A stretch of DNA of 64,000 bases from Cliona cf. orientalis (Eukaryota; Porifera; Demospongiae; Clionaida; Clionaidae), in assembly GCA_963930775.1 (NCBI GenBank), contig OZ005704.1, positions 3,100,001-3,164,000 of the forward strand, written 5' to 3'. The notes below the pieces were generated by a model. That model was not told where the DNA came from, did not search any database, and was given only the letters and a program-made list of their open reading frames with translations. A program made the translations under genes and the position numbers. Shown one piece after another: positions 11,401 to 26,300 of this stretch (position 1 is the stretch's first letter; every line of letters starts with the position of its first letter).

Positions 11401-14400
11401 TGGTAAGAGATATATTCATGATATTTGGCCGAAATCAAACCCAGTAACCCCAAGAATGATACCATAGTGCCCCCAGGTAAGTGCTTATGGGTGCTTAAAA
11501 CTCACAATTTTAGCCTGCATGGGCACTTACCAGGGATATAGATTGCATACGTTTGTATAGAAGCTGCTACACTGATCCCTTGAAATGTGGTACATGGGCG
11601 CTTGCCCGGGACATTACGGTATTCGTGAAATGAGGTGATAGATATGTACATGGCTCACCATATAATCTCTCACTTTAATTTTTTTGATATAAATCCATGT
11701 TCTGACAACTTTACCACATGTAGATATCACGTCAGGGTGACCATGCCCCTCAACTTTATATGGGCATGCATGTGCACCATACGTGCACCTGTGCAGTGTT
11801 TCCGCTACTATACTTGAAAAAGCCGCCAGAGGTTCAATAGTGTCAAAAGGGCACAGTTAGTCACTACTTGGGTATGGGAGTACTGCTGTACCCTATAGAC
11901 TCTATAATAATATAGATACACACCAAAATTTTGCCGACAAAAGCATAAAAACTGTAGATTGAGCCCATGCAGTATATATGTGCCCCAGAGACAATGCATA
12001 GCCAAAAAAAGGAAAAAAATAAAATTGATGGGTGAAATAGGGATGGCAGTATACAAACAAGTGTAGTGTAGTGTAGTACAGTTCAACTTTGATTATCCAT
12101 GCAGACCCCTTTGTCCACAGAAGCTGATCACCGTCATACTGGATATTAAGTGGCCTGATACATGTAACTAAAGTGCCTATATTTCTCAACTGGTTTATAT
12201 TATGATACCTAGCCTATAAACAACACCTGTACAGCACGATCATGCATGGCCAATAGTGTTCAGAAAAGTTCAATCATGATCAGTTTTGTCAAGGCAAAGC
12301 CTGTAGAGCCTATAGTTCATCACTCAATAACTACACCAACAGAAGGTCATTGGTCATTGGTCACACCTTCTGCGCATGCATAGTAATGTATTTTCTGGCG
12401 TCCATCTAGTCTAGATAATTGAGGTCCGGATAATCGAGGTTGCACTGTAATAGGGATAATACAGCATGTATCTCTACTGAAATACCATTACTTCAAAAGC
12501 AGCAGGGATATACTAATAATATTATACCGTATTATCCCCTACGTATACCCTACTTTTTACCATTCCTACTTCCCTCGTCCATGTACATGTATCAAATTTA
12601 AGTTTATTATATTATGACATTGTATACCTCAAGCTTTTTATTCTTTCGAAGCACTTCACGAATCGTCTTTACTTGTTTTGAGTATGTAGCCAGGACACAT
12701 ATATCCCTTTCATCCAATCCTTTGTTAACAAAGTTGCATACCTGTATTGTAACACATGATAGCCTACCATAAATGGAAGACTTCACAAATGTCATTCATT
12801 CATTCATGTCTGTGTTGATAGCAGCCAAGCACCACAGACCCTTCCATAATTCATAAAGCACCACAGATCCTTTGTCTTATCCACATTAGTAAGCTAGCTA
12901 AAAGAAGAAAAAAGTCCAGGGAAGCTGCCAGCACACAGGGCCATCAAATTAGAAGAAAATATTACCCCCGCGAATGATAGCAGCTATGTACAAGTAAATT
13001 TGATCTTTGAGCCTTCCAGAGGTGTGGCTGTGTTTTCGTTCTCCTAGCCATTGCATCCACAGAAATGGAATGACTTTGGGAATATCAGAGAATAAAGGCC
13101 GTAGTTAAGCTGATAAATATAGGTAAGCAAGGTATTAATCACAGAAAAGAGCTCTCAATGAGACACTCCATTTCCTCAAGCTATCCATGATTTCTACTTG
13201 CTTAGTGGATGTTTTCGGTGCTTTCTTAGGCAGCAGATTGCATTGCCTGTGTTACAAGATAGTAATGCACCTATCAAAAGTAATGTCCCACTTCCCCTCG
13301 CACCCCGCATCTAGAGCATGAGTGGGGATTCGACAACCTTGCAGTCACAGTTATACCACAATATAGTACAGGCTCAACGTTCATAATAATTATTGGATTC
13401 AATTATGACCCCATGTACACATAGTTTACTAAGGCATTACCTGTTGTCCGTTAGCACAAAATCACCAAATCTAGGTGACTCGTAAGCGCAACAAATCCAT
13501 CAAAATCATCAAAAAAAACTTGCTTCATTATGCTTCAAATCATTTGGTAAGGCCCATAAGCATTGCAAAACTGTATTTGTTGGCCATGCCAATCAACTGC
13601 ACCCCCATGTGCTTTCTGTTCATGCACACAACTTAGCATAATCTGTATATGAATCTTCGACAGTAATGGCTGCACAGATAGATCCACTGCAGGATACAGA
13701 TGAAGAGAGAGCTCCTAGTCTTACAATACAATCAACCGCACAATTAATGAAGCACTATTGTGCAAAATCCTCGGCACATTGCCAGCTATAGCTATAGCAA
13801 AGTCTATATTATGTTGCAAATTTGCAAGCTAAGCCAGCAACTATTAGGTAGAGACAGGAGTACATTACTAGGAGTGTGCAACGCACACAATAGTAGTGCA
13901 AACATCTCTTTCCAGATTTGACATCACAACCACCCTTGTACATGGGTCTGAATATCATTAGAAGGTACTTAAGTTGCAACCACTGAGTTACATTCTGTAT
14001 AGCTGCAGCTGCAGCTAGTTACTGATAGGACAGTGCAGACACAACCTTCATGGCTTCATGGTTTTAGTGGTTGCACATTAATGATATTCTGTGATGTCAA
14101 ATCTGGAAAGAGATGTTTGCACTACTCATGTGTGCGTTGCACACTCCTAGTAATGTACTCCTGGTAGAGAGTAACCACAAGAATGTACTAGTACAAACTG
14201 CTCACTTTTATGTATCTTAAGGACACTTTTGTTTGTGGATACTAAATTTAGCGAAAATTAGCAATTTGCCCTACTTTCGCTAAAAATTGTACCCGCTAAT
14301 ATTAAATTTTGTGAATATTTTCGAACAAATAGAATGCTAATTTTGAAAATTTGCTAAAATTAGTACCTGCTAAATGCTAAATCCGCTAAAATTTGTACCC

Positions 14401-17400
14401 ACAAATAATTGTAGCCCTAAGGTAATAGTACCATGCGCATGCCAGATCAGCAGATTTAGTACAATGTCATGTAAAGCCAAGAAGCGTAGTTGATAGCCTA
14501 TTGTGACCAGCAACATAGATAAGTCAGTCAAGCAATAAGAACTATCGCTAGAGCTACACTCTACAAACCTTGAAATAAAGCAATCGCTGTCTCTTTCATC
14601 GATCAAGGAGCTCATCAAGAAGCGAAGAAATCCAGCATATGTTGCCAAAACTCTTGAACAAACTGTTTTCACACAATGCATACATTGAAATCAGCATAGA
14701 AAGCCTAATGACACCTGATTTTCAACATATAGAGGTATCGGTTTGGGTTGGTGACCAGGCAATTTGTGAAATAATACTAGCATAGTGACGCACAAACAGC
14801 AGCCTTTGTAGCAAAATTTACAGATCCCACTTACCCATTCTGCTACTTTCATAGCTTCTTCAACGTTATAAAATGATGGAGAATCCTCATCTCGTACTTC
14901 TTGTCCATCTATTCCAATAAATCCAACACGTGACACATCTTTAGGTCCATTAGGAGGGAACTTGGCCTTGCTAGTCAGGGTTGTTTGATAAAATAGCTTG
15001 GAAGGAATTTCAATAATCTGGATTGTGCAATGGATAACATTATTTCAATGAGTTCTAAACATATGTATGCATACCTTATGGTGAGATCTGTGGTTCTCTG
15101 AAAGTAAGATTTTGCACAACTGACCATCTCCTGTGTTATACACTTCATGATCATATAGCCTTTCTAGGAGTGACTTTCTTAGTCCATGACATTCAGCAAT
15201 AGATGAATAAACCGGTGGTCCAACCTATAAAAAAATTTTCTTCGTGGATTAACAAAGATATATTGGCTTCTGCTCACCTGTAAGTGATCACCTGCTAGCA
15301 CTATTTTTGTGCCTCTGCTTGCCAGTGTGAGAGGAATCAAACTCTCTGGCTCTAACGCCTAAATAATTATAATATTATTTGATGTATTAAATTTTGCACT
15401 ATCATTCGGTAGACTATAAAATTTAGCTCTTGTGACTCTAGAGATAAGTCCCATTAAGTTCTAATTTGCACTATTACAAATGAGTCCAGAGTACTGAACT
15501 AAATCATTATAGCCACATTACGGAGATGGATGGAGAAGGCTTTGTGGTACGTCTATGTCAAGCTAGACCCTTCCTCTTCACTTATATCTCAGTGTCATTC
15601 TGCTGTCAGAAGGCTAGCTGGGATCATGACTGTGAGGCATGGTCAGAACTTCAGATACCCAATAGCATGACGACTATTAAACTAGTCGACCATTTACCAA
15701 CATTGACCTGATCAACATGGCATACAGCAACATTCTTGTGGTTAGCTTTGGTTACCCAGCTATAATATGGCTGCCTTGTAGTTTCATAGTTGACTCTACT
15801 ATTATTAACCATCGCCGCAAAGCGTAGGCGGAGGGTTACTGCAATCGTTTGGCAATTTTTGTCCGTCCGTCCGTATGGTAAGGGTCGTCTAAGAGAAAGT
15901 ACGCATCTGAGGATTATCAGGCATCAAGAAAGAGTAGTCACGTTAAGTCCTGCCCAGTGGTATAGTAGTGTGCAGCTGTGGTTGCCATTCTGTGCCTTGC
16001 TGGTCAGTTGTCAATGCAATGACAGTGTAAATAGGCAGTGGTTCTCAAGTGCATAATTCATTTTAAGTAGTCACAGAGGCTTTCAGTTAATATAGTGACA
16101 TAGCCAGGTGCCTTCCCCCTCCGCCTATATCATGCACTGACTCTGAAGAAAACTGGAGTACCTCAGGTGCAGGGTATGTATACGGTAGTATATATGTATC
16201 TAGTTCAATACTCCTGATATTGAACAGGCATACACACTGAGACATGCTATAGATCTACATGTGCACGAGTCATGCATGTGTGTAGCAGTGAGGGTTCTGC
16301 ACTCCTGTGCATTCATTATTATCATGTAATTACATGAATTCTCGTACTATATTATTGGGAAATAGTGTACAGCCAGAAATCTTCACTAATTTCGCCTGTT
16401 TAGCATTGCAATTCCAACTTACTTCTTATACTACCGTACCCTCACGAAAGAGGGCCCACTATGGAATATCGGCCCATCCCCCACTTGGGCTCAATTTCCT
16501 GCTAAGGTCTAATGTTTACTCGAATATGCGCCCATGTGTAGCTGCCCTTGAAAATACAGCTCAAATCGCTGGTTTATGAGGACAGAACTTCGAATAGTCT
16601 TTGTAAGAACGATAAGTACATTATCCCATGATAGTGACATCAAACACACTTGATATACTCATCATTATAAGTTGTCCGTGTATATGTGTGTACAAGCAGG
16701 AGGTGACCGGAAGCGATTTGATCCAAGCTCAGTGGCATTCCCAGGATTCAAAGGAGGGGGGTGCTAAGATATTCGTGTGCAAAGTGTGCGCACAAAATTT
16801 TTAGCCATGCCCCAAAATGTTGACCACGCCCCTAATTAATCCCGTTCTTGAAGGTAGCTGGCTGACAAAGAAGGCTGTTTTAGGCCAAATAGCGACGAGA
16901 AACTGCTGTTTTGGGAGCAAATTTTAGAGGCCAATAAATTTATTATTGGTAGTAGCTTCCAATCATCGATTATTAGTAATAATATATTTGTCACTGAGCT
17001 ACTGAACTGGCTGTTGTGCCAGAGCTGATGGGGGTGCTTCAGCACCCTGAGCACGCCCGCCCCCTCCTCGGGTACGCCACTGCGAACTAAATAGTTACTC
17101 AGCAGCTGGCTATGCTCCAGCAGCAACTAAAGTGAGCTGCTTCAAAATGACGGCAGGGAAGAATTTGACTGAACTGTACACTTACATATGGAATGCGAAA
17201 GGGTGACATTCTAGAGTCGATGTTGCCAATAGGTGCTTTCCACAAGGAGGCGATTCTATTCTAAGTGTCTTCTCTTGGGAGCCCTTGCGAGCAAAGCTGC
17301 AAGACAACTAATAAATTTGTTGGCTAGCTGATTGACAAAGTCACATGATCAGGCAGGATGTGCATGTGCACTAGCTTGCTCATGCACACAAATATATGTA

Positions 17401-20400
17401 AAGATCGTCAACTGCACATGCATAATAATATGCGGCACAGAGATAAAGGAGTGAGTGAGGAAAGCGAGCTCACTCCTTGTATGTATATGTAATTATATAT
17501 ATACAACGAAAAATATTTTTCAGAGCGACAATTTTCTTATATAGTCCATGAGGGCATGGATACGCGTCTTGGAAGCGCCCGGTTCCTATGAACGTGCGGC
17601 GCGGGCGGAGAGAAAGTCCGCACTACAAGGCTCAGGATTGGTCAGAACTGTAGGGCCGTGTGCACAAAGAAGAATGGCCTTAATGCCTCGGGCCATAGCT
17701 ATAGCTAGAGACGCATTTTGTCGATCGAACAATCGCCGCGAAAGCGCCGCGCGTTTAGAGAGGCCGGCTTGCTGAGCAGGCGCTGGCGCTAGCCACAGAG
17801 CCTTGAGCGAAGCGAGAGGCAAGGTCTGTTCTTTGCACAGGCGTAGGAAGATACTGAAGGTTGGACGGGCTGAATATCCAATTGCGCGCAAAGCGCGCGC
17901 GAAAATTTTACGGCCACGCCCACTTCATGTTAAACCACGCCCATTTTTGCACGATCGAGGCTGCTATCACGAGTTTCTCGGTGAAAAAATTAACTGTAAG
18001 TCGAGTAGAATAGATTTGGTAGCTATTGAGGCATATTTACTCATAATCAGGCCTGGTAAATGTTTAAAAATCTTTATTGTAACAATACTGGGCTGGAGAA
18101 CAATGGGGGCTCTGCCCCCCTTCCTAAAATATTGGGGGGCTACAGCCCCCTCAGCCCCCCCGGTTCCTACGCCTATGCTTTGTCATACCTGTCAGTAGTC
18201 CGGTAACAACGTTAGAGCAGAGCGAGAACGTCGCCATTGCACACTTAGTTGGAGAGGTGTGGCCTCTGCAACCGCTTCCATCTGCGCATGCGCACGGTAC
18301 TAATGGGCTATGTTTGTGAGCATGTACTAATACATGATCATGCATGCTAGCTATATTATCCCATAATTGTGACATTAAACATACTTGTTATTATATATAT
18401 CATTCAAACCTGAGCAGCTTCATCAATAAAAATATAAGAGAAGTGTCCAGCTTCAACCCCAAGCAGCTTCAAGACACGAGATTGCATTAGAGTAGATACA
18501 ATTATCTGGTACTCATTAATTTCAGCCAGTTGTGGAATTACAAACTGACCATCTTCAATCCTGCAAAAATAGAGAATCAACATTATGCATATATATTATG
18601 GAGTTAGTAGACACTATTATATACAGTGTAAGTAGGGGTGGCCTGGACAGACTCTACAAGTATAAACACAATTGAATAAAATTGAAGGATGAAGTAGGGA
18701 TGGCAGTGCCAAAAAATACACAAACAAGATTTGTAGGGATAACGTATCACATCCACTATAATACATCCCTACGCTTGCTTTTCTCAATAGTTAATATCAT
18801 ACACTTCTAGCTGATTCAGTATGTAAAGTGTCGCTATATTTTGATATTGATCCATGGGTATACAGTATTGATTTTCCATTCCTGCATGCATGTGCCCATA
18901 TATAATATGTGTGTGCACAGCTACTCAAAAAGGAAGTGTAGGGATGTACATGTTTTGTGCACGTGGATGTGATACATTATCGCTACGTATTTTTTGGCAC
19001 TGCCATCCCTACTTCATCCTTCAGTTTTATTCAATTGTTTTTTATACTTGTTACTGTTCTTTTTTTAGTGCCCTCAGGGCCTGGTAGTTCATGATTGTCA
19101 TTAATTTTCATCAATGCCACCTAGCTGACTAATCTCGTGGGGACAGAGGCTGGGCATGAGACTATACATATACCATGGCGACCGGTTTGCCTATTCATTG
19201 TTTAATATTAAAAATTTAATGCATGGAACTAGCTACAACTTTAAAATTTTTTTCTGGACCTAGCTACATCCAATGATGCTCCAACAACAGTGGCGTAGGA
19301 AGATGTTTTTGAGCAGGGGGGCTGAAAGTAAGCAGGTGAAGACTCGCTTTACGCGTGCGTAGCGCGCGAAAGCTAGGGGGGTCTGGGGGCATCCTCCCCC
19401 AGGAAAATTTTGGAGTTTTAGACCTTCTGAGAGCTTTTCTAGTGCATTTTCGAGGACATTCTGGACTCTTACCTTGTCACGTGTGAACACAGATCAGTAG
19501 TGACTACTGATCTGTGTTCACATGTGACAATTATTGATATCTACACACCGTGGGGCTAAGATACACCACAATCATGAATAACTCAACCCTGATTGTGGCA
19601 ACAGATGAAAATGAAAAGTGCAAACCTCAGAGGGTGAGCCCCACCCCCTGGCTTGTACAGCAGTCTAAAAATCAGAGGGGCTCTGCCCCCCCAATCTTAT
19701 GACTGGGGGGGGCAATTGCCCCCCCAGCCCCCCTGGTTCTTACGCCAGTGAACAATAATACAATATTATTATAGGGAAGCAAGTACACCACTGATTCAGT
19801 ATGTTTGTGTGATCTTAGCCTTTGAGTCAGGCAGCTATGGTACCCCAAACACATCGTGAGTTCAAACTTGTGTAAGTGCAAATCCCAGGCAGTCTTTTGA
19901 TAGCTAGCTAGGACGTCTTCTTTTGCATCACGTACTATTGAACATGCATCAGTGGGGTTCTCGAGACAGGTAACCAGCATCTAGATTGACCTGCGAATGA
20001 AGCCACACCCCTCGTTATCTCGATCCTGAAGCTGGCTGACCAGCAAACTTGAAAGAAGGCTGTTTAGAACCAAGTAGCTACGAAAACCTTCTGTTTCGGG
20101 AGCATATTTTATAGGCCAGCAAGCTTACTGTTGGTAAGTAGCCACCATAATCGACAGTTCACTGAGCTGATCAGCTAAGCGCTTGATCGAGCAGGTCCTG
20201 GATGTGCCGGCGCACATGCGCCACTTACATCGGTCACATGACTTCACCATGGCAACACCATATGAGCATGCACATTATATGACAAAATGGCTAATCAGAC
20301 ACACCCACTTGCAAATACGCTGTACACACCCACAATTAAATCGCTGTCCTGATAACACAAAACGAGCGTGCCACAGACGTGCGCGCTCCAAAATGGAGTG

Positions 20401-23340
20401 GATTTATACTCAAACTAAGGTGAGCGGTCACGGTAGTCTTGAGTTAGCCCAGGAAAACAGAAAGAAAGAAAGAAAGAAACATTGACAAATGGCTATTTTT
20501 TGAACATCTGGTTCTGACATATACAATTGAATTGATGGATGGTCTTGGTCTTGTTAGATAGATACTTTGCTGTAGATTCTGATTTTGACACTTAGAAATT
20601 TCACAAAGTTACCTGTTTTGAGATATATGGATTTTTGTAATGTATTGCATATATGGAGTATCCGTGCCATCCCTACCAGTGTTTCATTTAGAGCGGGGGG
20701 GGGGGGGGTGCCCTGGGATTCCCCCCCCCCCCCCCCCCCCAAAATATTGAGAAAGTTTAGTATAATAATATTATATACTAAATAAACAAATACCAAGATT
20801 TAAATTAAGGTTAAAGAGTGATTCATCGGTTTGACTGTCTAACAAGTATAAAAAACAATTAAATAAAATTGAAGGATGAAGTAGGGATGGCAGTGCCAAA
20901 AAGTACACAAACAAGGTTTGTAGGGATAACGTATCACATTCACTATACATCCCTACGCTTGCTTTTCTCGATAATTAACGTCATACACTCCTGATTCAGT
21001 ATGTAAAGTGTCGCTATTATTATTTTGATATTAATAGATGTATTGATTTTCCATTCCTGCATGCATGTGCCCCATATATAATACGTGTGTGCACGGCTAC
21101 TCAAAAAGCAAGCGTAGGGATGTATAGTGAATGTGATACGTTATCCCTACAAACCTTGTTTGTGTACTTTTTGGCACTGCCATCCCTACTTCATCCTTCA
21201 ATTTTATTTAATTGTTTTTTATACTTGTTACTGTTCTTTTTTTAGTGCCCCCCAGGGTATTTCATGCATGATAGTCATTAACTTTCATTAATGCCACCTA
21301 GCTAACTAATCTCGTGGAGACAGAGGCTGGGCATGAGACTCACCATGCATGGTGACCAGATATTATGGCTTGCCTATTCATCATTATAAAATGCATGGAA
21401 CCAGCTTCTGGACCTAGCTATATCCAACTGTGCTCAAACAATAATGTCTTATTACAATATTATAGGGAATTAAGCTGGTACATCACTGATTCAGCATATC
21501 TGTGCGATCCTAGAGGTAGCTATGGTACCCCAAACACACCGTGAGTCAGTTCAAACTTGAATAGCTACTCCTGTAAGTTCAAATTCCAGGCCGTCTTTTG
21601 ATAGCTAGCTAGGACGTCTTCTTTTGCATTACACACTATTGAACACGCATCAGTGGGGTTCTCGAGACAACTCAGGTAACCAGTGACCTGCGATTGAAGC
21701 CACGCCCCTCGTTATCTCGATCCTGAAGGTGGCTAGATCGGCGAACTCGAAAGATTAGAAGGCTGTTCAGAACCAAGTAGAGACGAAAACCTTCCGTTTC
21801 GGGAGCGTATTTTATAGGCCAGTAAGTGTACTGTTGGTAATAGCCACCATAATCGACAGTTGACTGAGCTGATCAGCCGAGCGCTTGAGCTGGTCCTGGA
21901 TCAATCGTGGACCATGGATGCGCCAGCGCATGCGCGCCACTGACATCGGTCACATGACTTCACCATGGCAACACTTTATGAGCATGCGCATTATATGACA
22001 AAATGGCTAATCAGACACACCCACTCGCAAAATGCCCTGTACACACCCACAATTAAATCGCTGTCCTGATAACACAAAACGAGCGTGCCACAGACGTGCG
22101 CGCTCCAAAATGGAGTGGATTTACACTCGAACTAAGGTGAGCGGTCATGGTAGTCTTGAGTTAGCCCAAGAAAACAGAAAGAAAGAAAGAAAGAAAGAAA
22201 GAATGAGAAAAGGCTATTTTTTTGAACATCTGGTTCTGGCATATACAATTGAGTTGATGAATGGTCTTGGTCTTGTTAGATCGATAATTTGCTGTAGATT
22301 CTGAATTTGACACTTAGAAATCTCACAGAGTTACCTGTTTTGAGATATTTGGATGTTTGTAATGTATTATATATATGGAGTATCCGTGCCATCCCTACTT
22401 ATAGAGTCTCAGGGGCGGATCTAGGGGGGGTTCAGGGGGTTGCAACCCCCCCAAACGATTTTGAGCAGCCCCTCCCACTTATATACAAGGCTTACTATAG
22501 CTTGGCACAGTAGTTGCCACTGTATGGTTAGCAGCAGACAAGCTGTGTAGTGCATAATTGGCCTCAAACCAACAGGTGGTGCACAGTGGTTAGTGGTACA
22601 CCCTGAACATGGCTTCAGCTATGAATAATCTACTGTAGACCACAAGAGTCAGCTGTGGTGCTAGGCGTGGTAAAGCTCTATACCTACAGTGTTACAGTAC
22701 CTTACTAGGCACTCTGGGTCGCGAGAAGATGATTAAAAGTGGGCGTGGTCGCCAAAATTTTCGCGCGCTTCGCGCGCAATTATATCTACAACCCCACCAT
22801 ACTAAAAATCCTAGATCCGCCCCTGAGTCTACCGACTCTATGATATCGAGTCTGTGATTTGGGAAAGTTAATCTACATGTGTATATGCACTAATTTCACA
22901 CTTACTTAGTGGGTATGTATTTGTCAACCACAATCTATCAGCACTAATTTTTGATCAAAATAGGCCTAAGATGCAATTCTTTATTCCGGGGGGGGGGGGG
23001 GGGGGGGGGGGGGTACCGACATATAGTTTCCCCCCCTAACAAAAAAATCCTGTATGAAACCCTGCCTACTTATAGAGTCTACCGACTCTATGATAAGTAG
23101 GGATGGCCCGGACACTCCATATCATAGAGTCGGTAGACTCTATAAGTAGGGATGGCACGAATACTCCATATATATAATACATTACAAACATCCAAATATC
23201 TCAAAATAGGTAACTCTGTGAGATTTCTAAGTGTCAAAATCAGAATCTACAGCAAATTGTCGATCTAACAAGACCAAGACCATTCATCAACTCAATTGTA
23301 TATGCCAGAACCAGATGTTCAAAAAAATAGCCATTTGTCA

Positions 23341-23372
<32 letters not shown>

Positions 23373-26300
23373 GTTTTCCTGGGCTAACTCAAGACTGCCA
23401 TGACCGCTCACCTTAGTTTGAGTATAAATCCACTCCATTTTGGAGCGCGCACGTCTGTGGCACGCTCGTTTTGTGTTATCAGGATAGCGATTTAATTGTG
23501 GGTGTGTACAGCACGCGTTTTGCGAGTGGGTGTGTCCAATTAGCCATTTTGTCATATAATGCGCATGCTCATTTGTTGTTGCCATGGTGAAGTCATGTGA
23601 CCGATGTAAGTGGCGCGCGTGCGCCGGCGCAGCCTGCTCGCCGGATCAGCTCAGTGAACGGTCGATCATAGTAGCTACTTACCAACAGTAAGTTTACTGG
23701 CCTATAAAATATGCTCCTGAAACAGAATGTTATCGTCGCTAGCTACTTGGTTCTAAACAGCCTTCTTTCAAGTTTGCCGGTCGAGTCAGCCAGCTTCAGG
23801 ATCGAGATAACGAGGGGCGTGGCTTCATTCGTAGGTCAGCTGAGTTACCTGAGCTGTCTCGAGAACCCCACTGATGCACGTTCAATAGTGTGTGATGCAA
23901 AAGAAGACGTCCTAGCAAGCTATCAAAAACTGCCTGGAATTTGCACTTACAGCCTGGAGTATTCAAGTTTGAACTCATGGTGTGTTGGGGTACCATAGCT
24001 GCCTGACTCAAAGGCTAAGATCACACAAACATGGTGTACTTGCTTCCCTATAATAATATTGTATTTATTGCTGGAGCACGGTTGGATGTAGCTATATAGC
24101 TAGGTCCAGAAAATATTTTTGAAGTAGCTAGTTCCATGCGTTAAATTTTAATATTAAACAATGACTGAATAGGCAAACCGGTCGCCATGTAATATGTATA
24201 CATGTAGTCTCATGCCCAGCCTCTGTCCCCACGATATTAGTCATCTAGGTGGCATTAATAACTACCAGGCCCTGAGGGCACTGAAAAAAAAGAACAGTAA
24301 CAAGTATAAAAAACAATTGAATAAAATTGAAGGATGAAGTAGGGATGGCAGTGCCAAAAAATACACAAACAAGATTCGTAGGGATAACGTATCACATCCA
24401 CTATACATCCCTACGCTTGCTTTTCTCATACACATCTGATTCAGCATGTAATTTAAAAGTGTCACTACTATTGATATTGATCCCTGGGTATACAGTATTG
24501 ATTTTCCATTCCTGCATGCATGTGCCCCAAATATAATATTATGTGTGTGCATGGCTACTCAAAAAGCAATCGTAGGGATGTATAGTGGATGTGATACGTT
24601 ATCCCTACGAATCTTGTTTGTGTATTTTTTGGCACTGCCATCCCTACTTCATCCTTCAATTTTATTCAATTGTTTTTTATACTTGTACATAATACATTAC
24701 AAATACCCAAGTATCTCAAAACAGGTAACTTTGTGAAATTTTTAAGCATCAAAATCAGAATCTCCAGCAAATTAACAAGACCAAGATCATTCATCAAAAC
24801 AAGTATGTTCAATGTCACAATCATGGGATAATGTGGCTAGTATGCATGATCATCTATCGACAATACATGCTCACCATAGCTCACAAACATAGAGACGTAC
24901 ATCCTGCACTAGTACCTTGCACATGCGCAAATGTAAGCGGCCTGAACTTTGAACCTGTACCAATTATTACATAGGCCACACCCTTCATAGCAAGCAGCTG
25001 CTCTAGCTCCAAATAAGTGTGCAATGGCGACGTTCTCGCTCTGCTCAAACGTTGCTACCAGACTAATGACAGGTATGACAAAGAACAGACCTTGCCTCTC
25101 ACTTTGCTCGAGGCTCTGTGGCTAGTGCCAGCGCCTGCTCAGCAAGCCGGCCTCTCTAAACGCATGGCGCTTTCGCGGCGATCGTTCGATCGACAAAATG
25201 CGTCTCTAGCTGTAGCTATGGCCCAAGGCATTAAGGCCACTCTTCTTTGTGCACACGGCCTACAGTTCTGACCAATCCTGAGCCTTGTAGTGCGGACTTT
25301 CTCCACCCGCGCCGCGCATTCATAGCAACCAGGTGCATCCAAGATACCTATCCATGCCCTCAAAATGACCGTCTGAAAAATATTTTTCATTGTATATAGT
25401 ATATATAACAATTGTACATGCCAGAACCAGATGTTAAAAAATAGCCATTTATCATTCTTTCTTTCTTTTTCGTTATCTTCAGGGCTAATACAACACCAAG
25501 TATCTCAAAACAGGTAACTTTGAAAATTTTTAAGCATCAAAATCAGAATCTCCAGGAAACTTCATTAATTATTAGGGCTAACACAACACCAAGTATCTCA
25601 ATCTCAACTCTTTCTTTCTTTTTCATTATCAGGGCTAACTACAGATGCAACAAAATAAATTAAAAATGGCTGACAGGACCAGGATTAAAGTGGCTGTTCT
25701 GGAAGGCGACTATGCCGATTTATGTGGCTTAGGTCTGCCCATTTCGCTGAGTCTACAGCTGCAGTTACAGGATCTCAAACTATCTGGGGCCCTGTGGTCG
25801 GCTAAATTAAGCATCGACCTCCGGTTTCTCCGTCAGCCTCTACTGGCCCACCATATCACTACCCCTGTAAAGGCTAAGGTGAAGAATTAATGCCATAAAA
25901 TGCAAGAAAACTCCTAGTAGAGCCTAGAAAACTCAGAGTATAATATGATCAGTATTGAGGTTCAGTACCAGTGGCCCCTGCAACACGTTACTTCCTACTA
26001 GTACTCAAGATCACCACAGCACACACACAAGGCTAGGGGAAAAGTACAAAACAGTTTTAGTTACATGTATGTTTCTGTGACAACTCGATGTACTTTCCCA
26101 CACATCCATGCATGCACAATGTAAAACTATAGCTGCATTACGCCACCTACCTCTCAGCAAAAATGGGAGAGCTACTGTTATGGCTGATTCTTCATCCATT
26201 CAGCAAGCCTCTGGACCACCTGCATGGTAGCCTATCCATGTACTGGCCTAGGGATTTTCTAAATAACGCACATCGGGACTCAAAACATTGCAAATATATG

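Larger units (their letters stand above)
18680..20675. mobile_element. element L, copy 1
   Basis: About 1.5 kb of shared sequence (longer here because of a nested MITE at 19288-19750) bounded by AGTAGGGATGGCAGTGCC and CCGTGCCATCCCTAC, an inverted terminal motif. The left 350 bp is itself a hairpin made of inverted phrases such as GGGATAACGTATCACAT. The right part carries a conserved open frame (see 20183-20485). Copies 2 and 3 lie at 20862-22400 (direct) and 23095-24665 (inverted). No transposase motif is visible. Confidence 0.6.
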
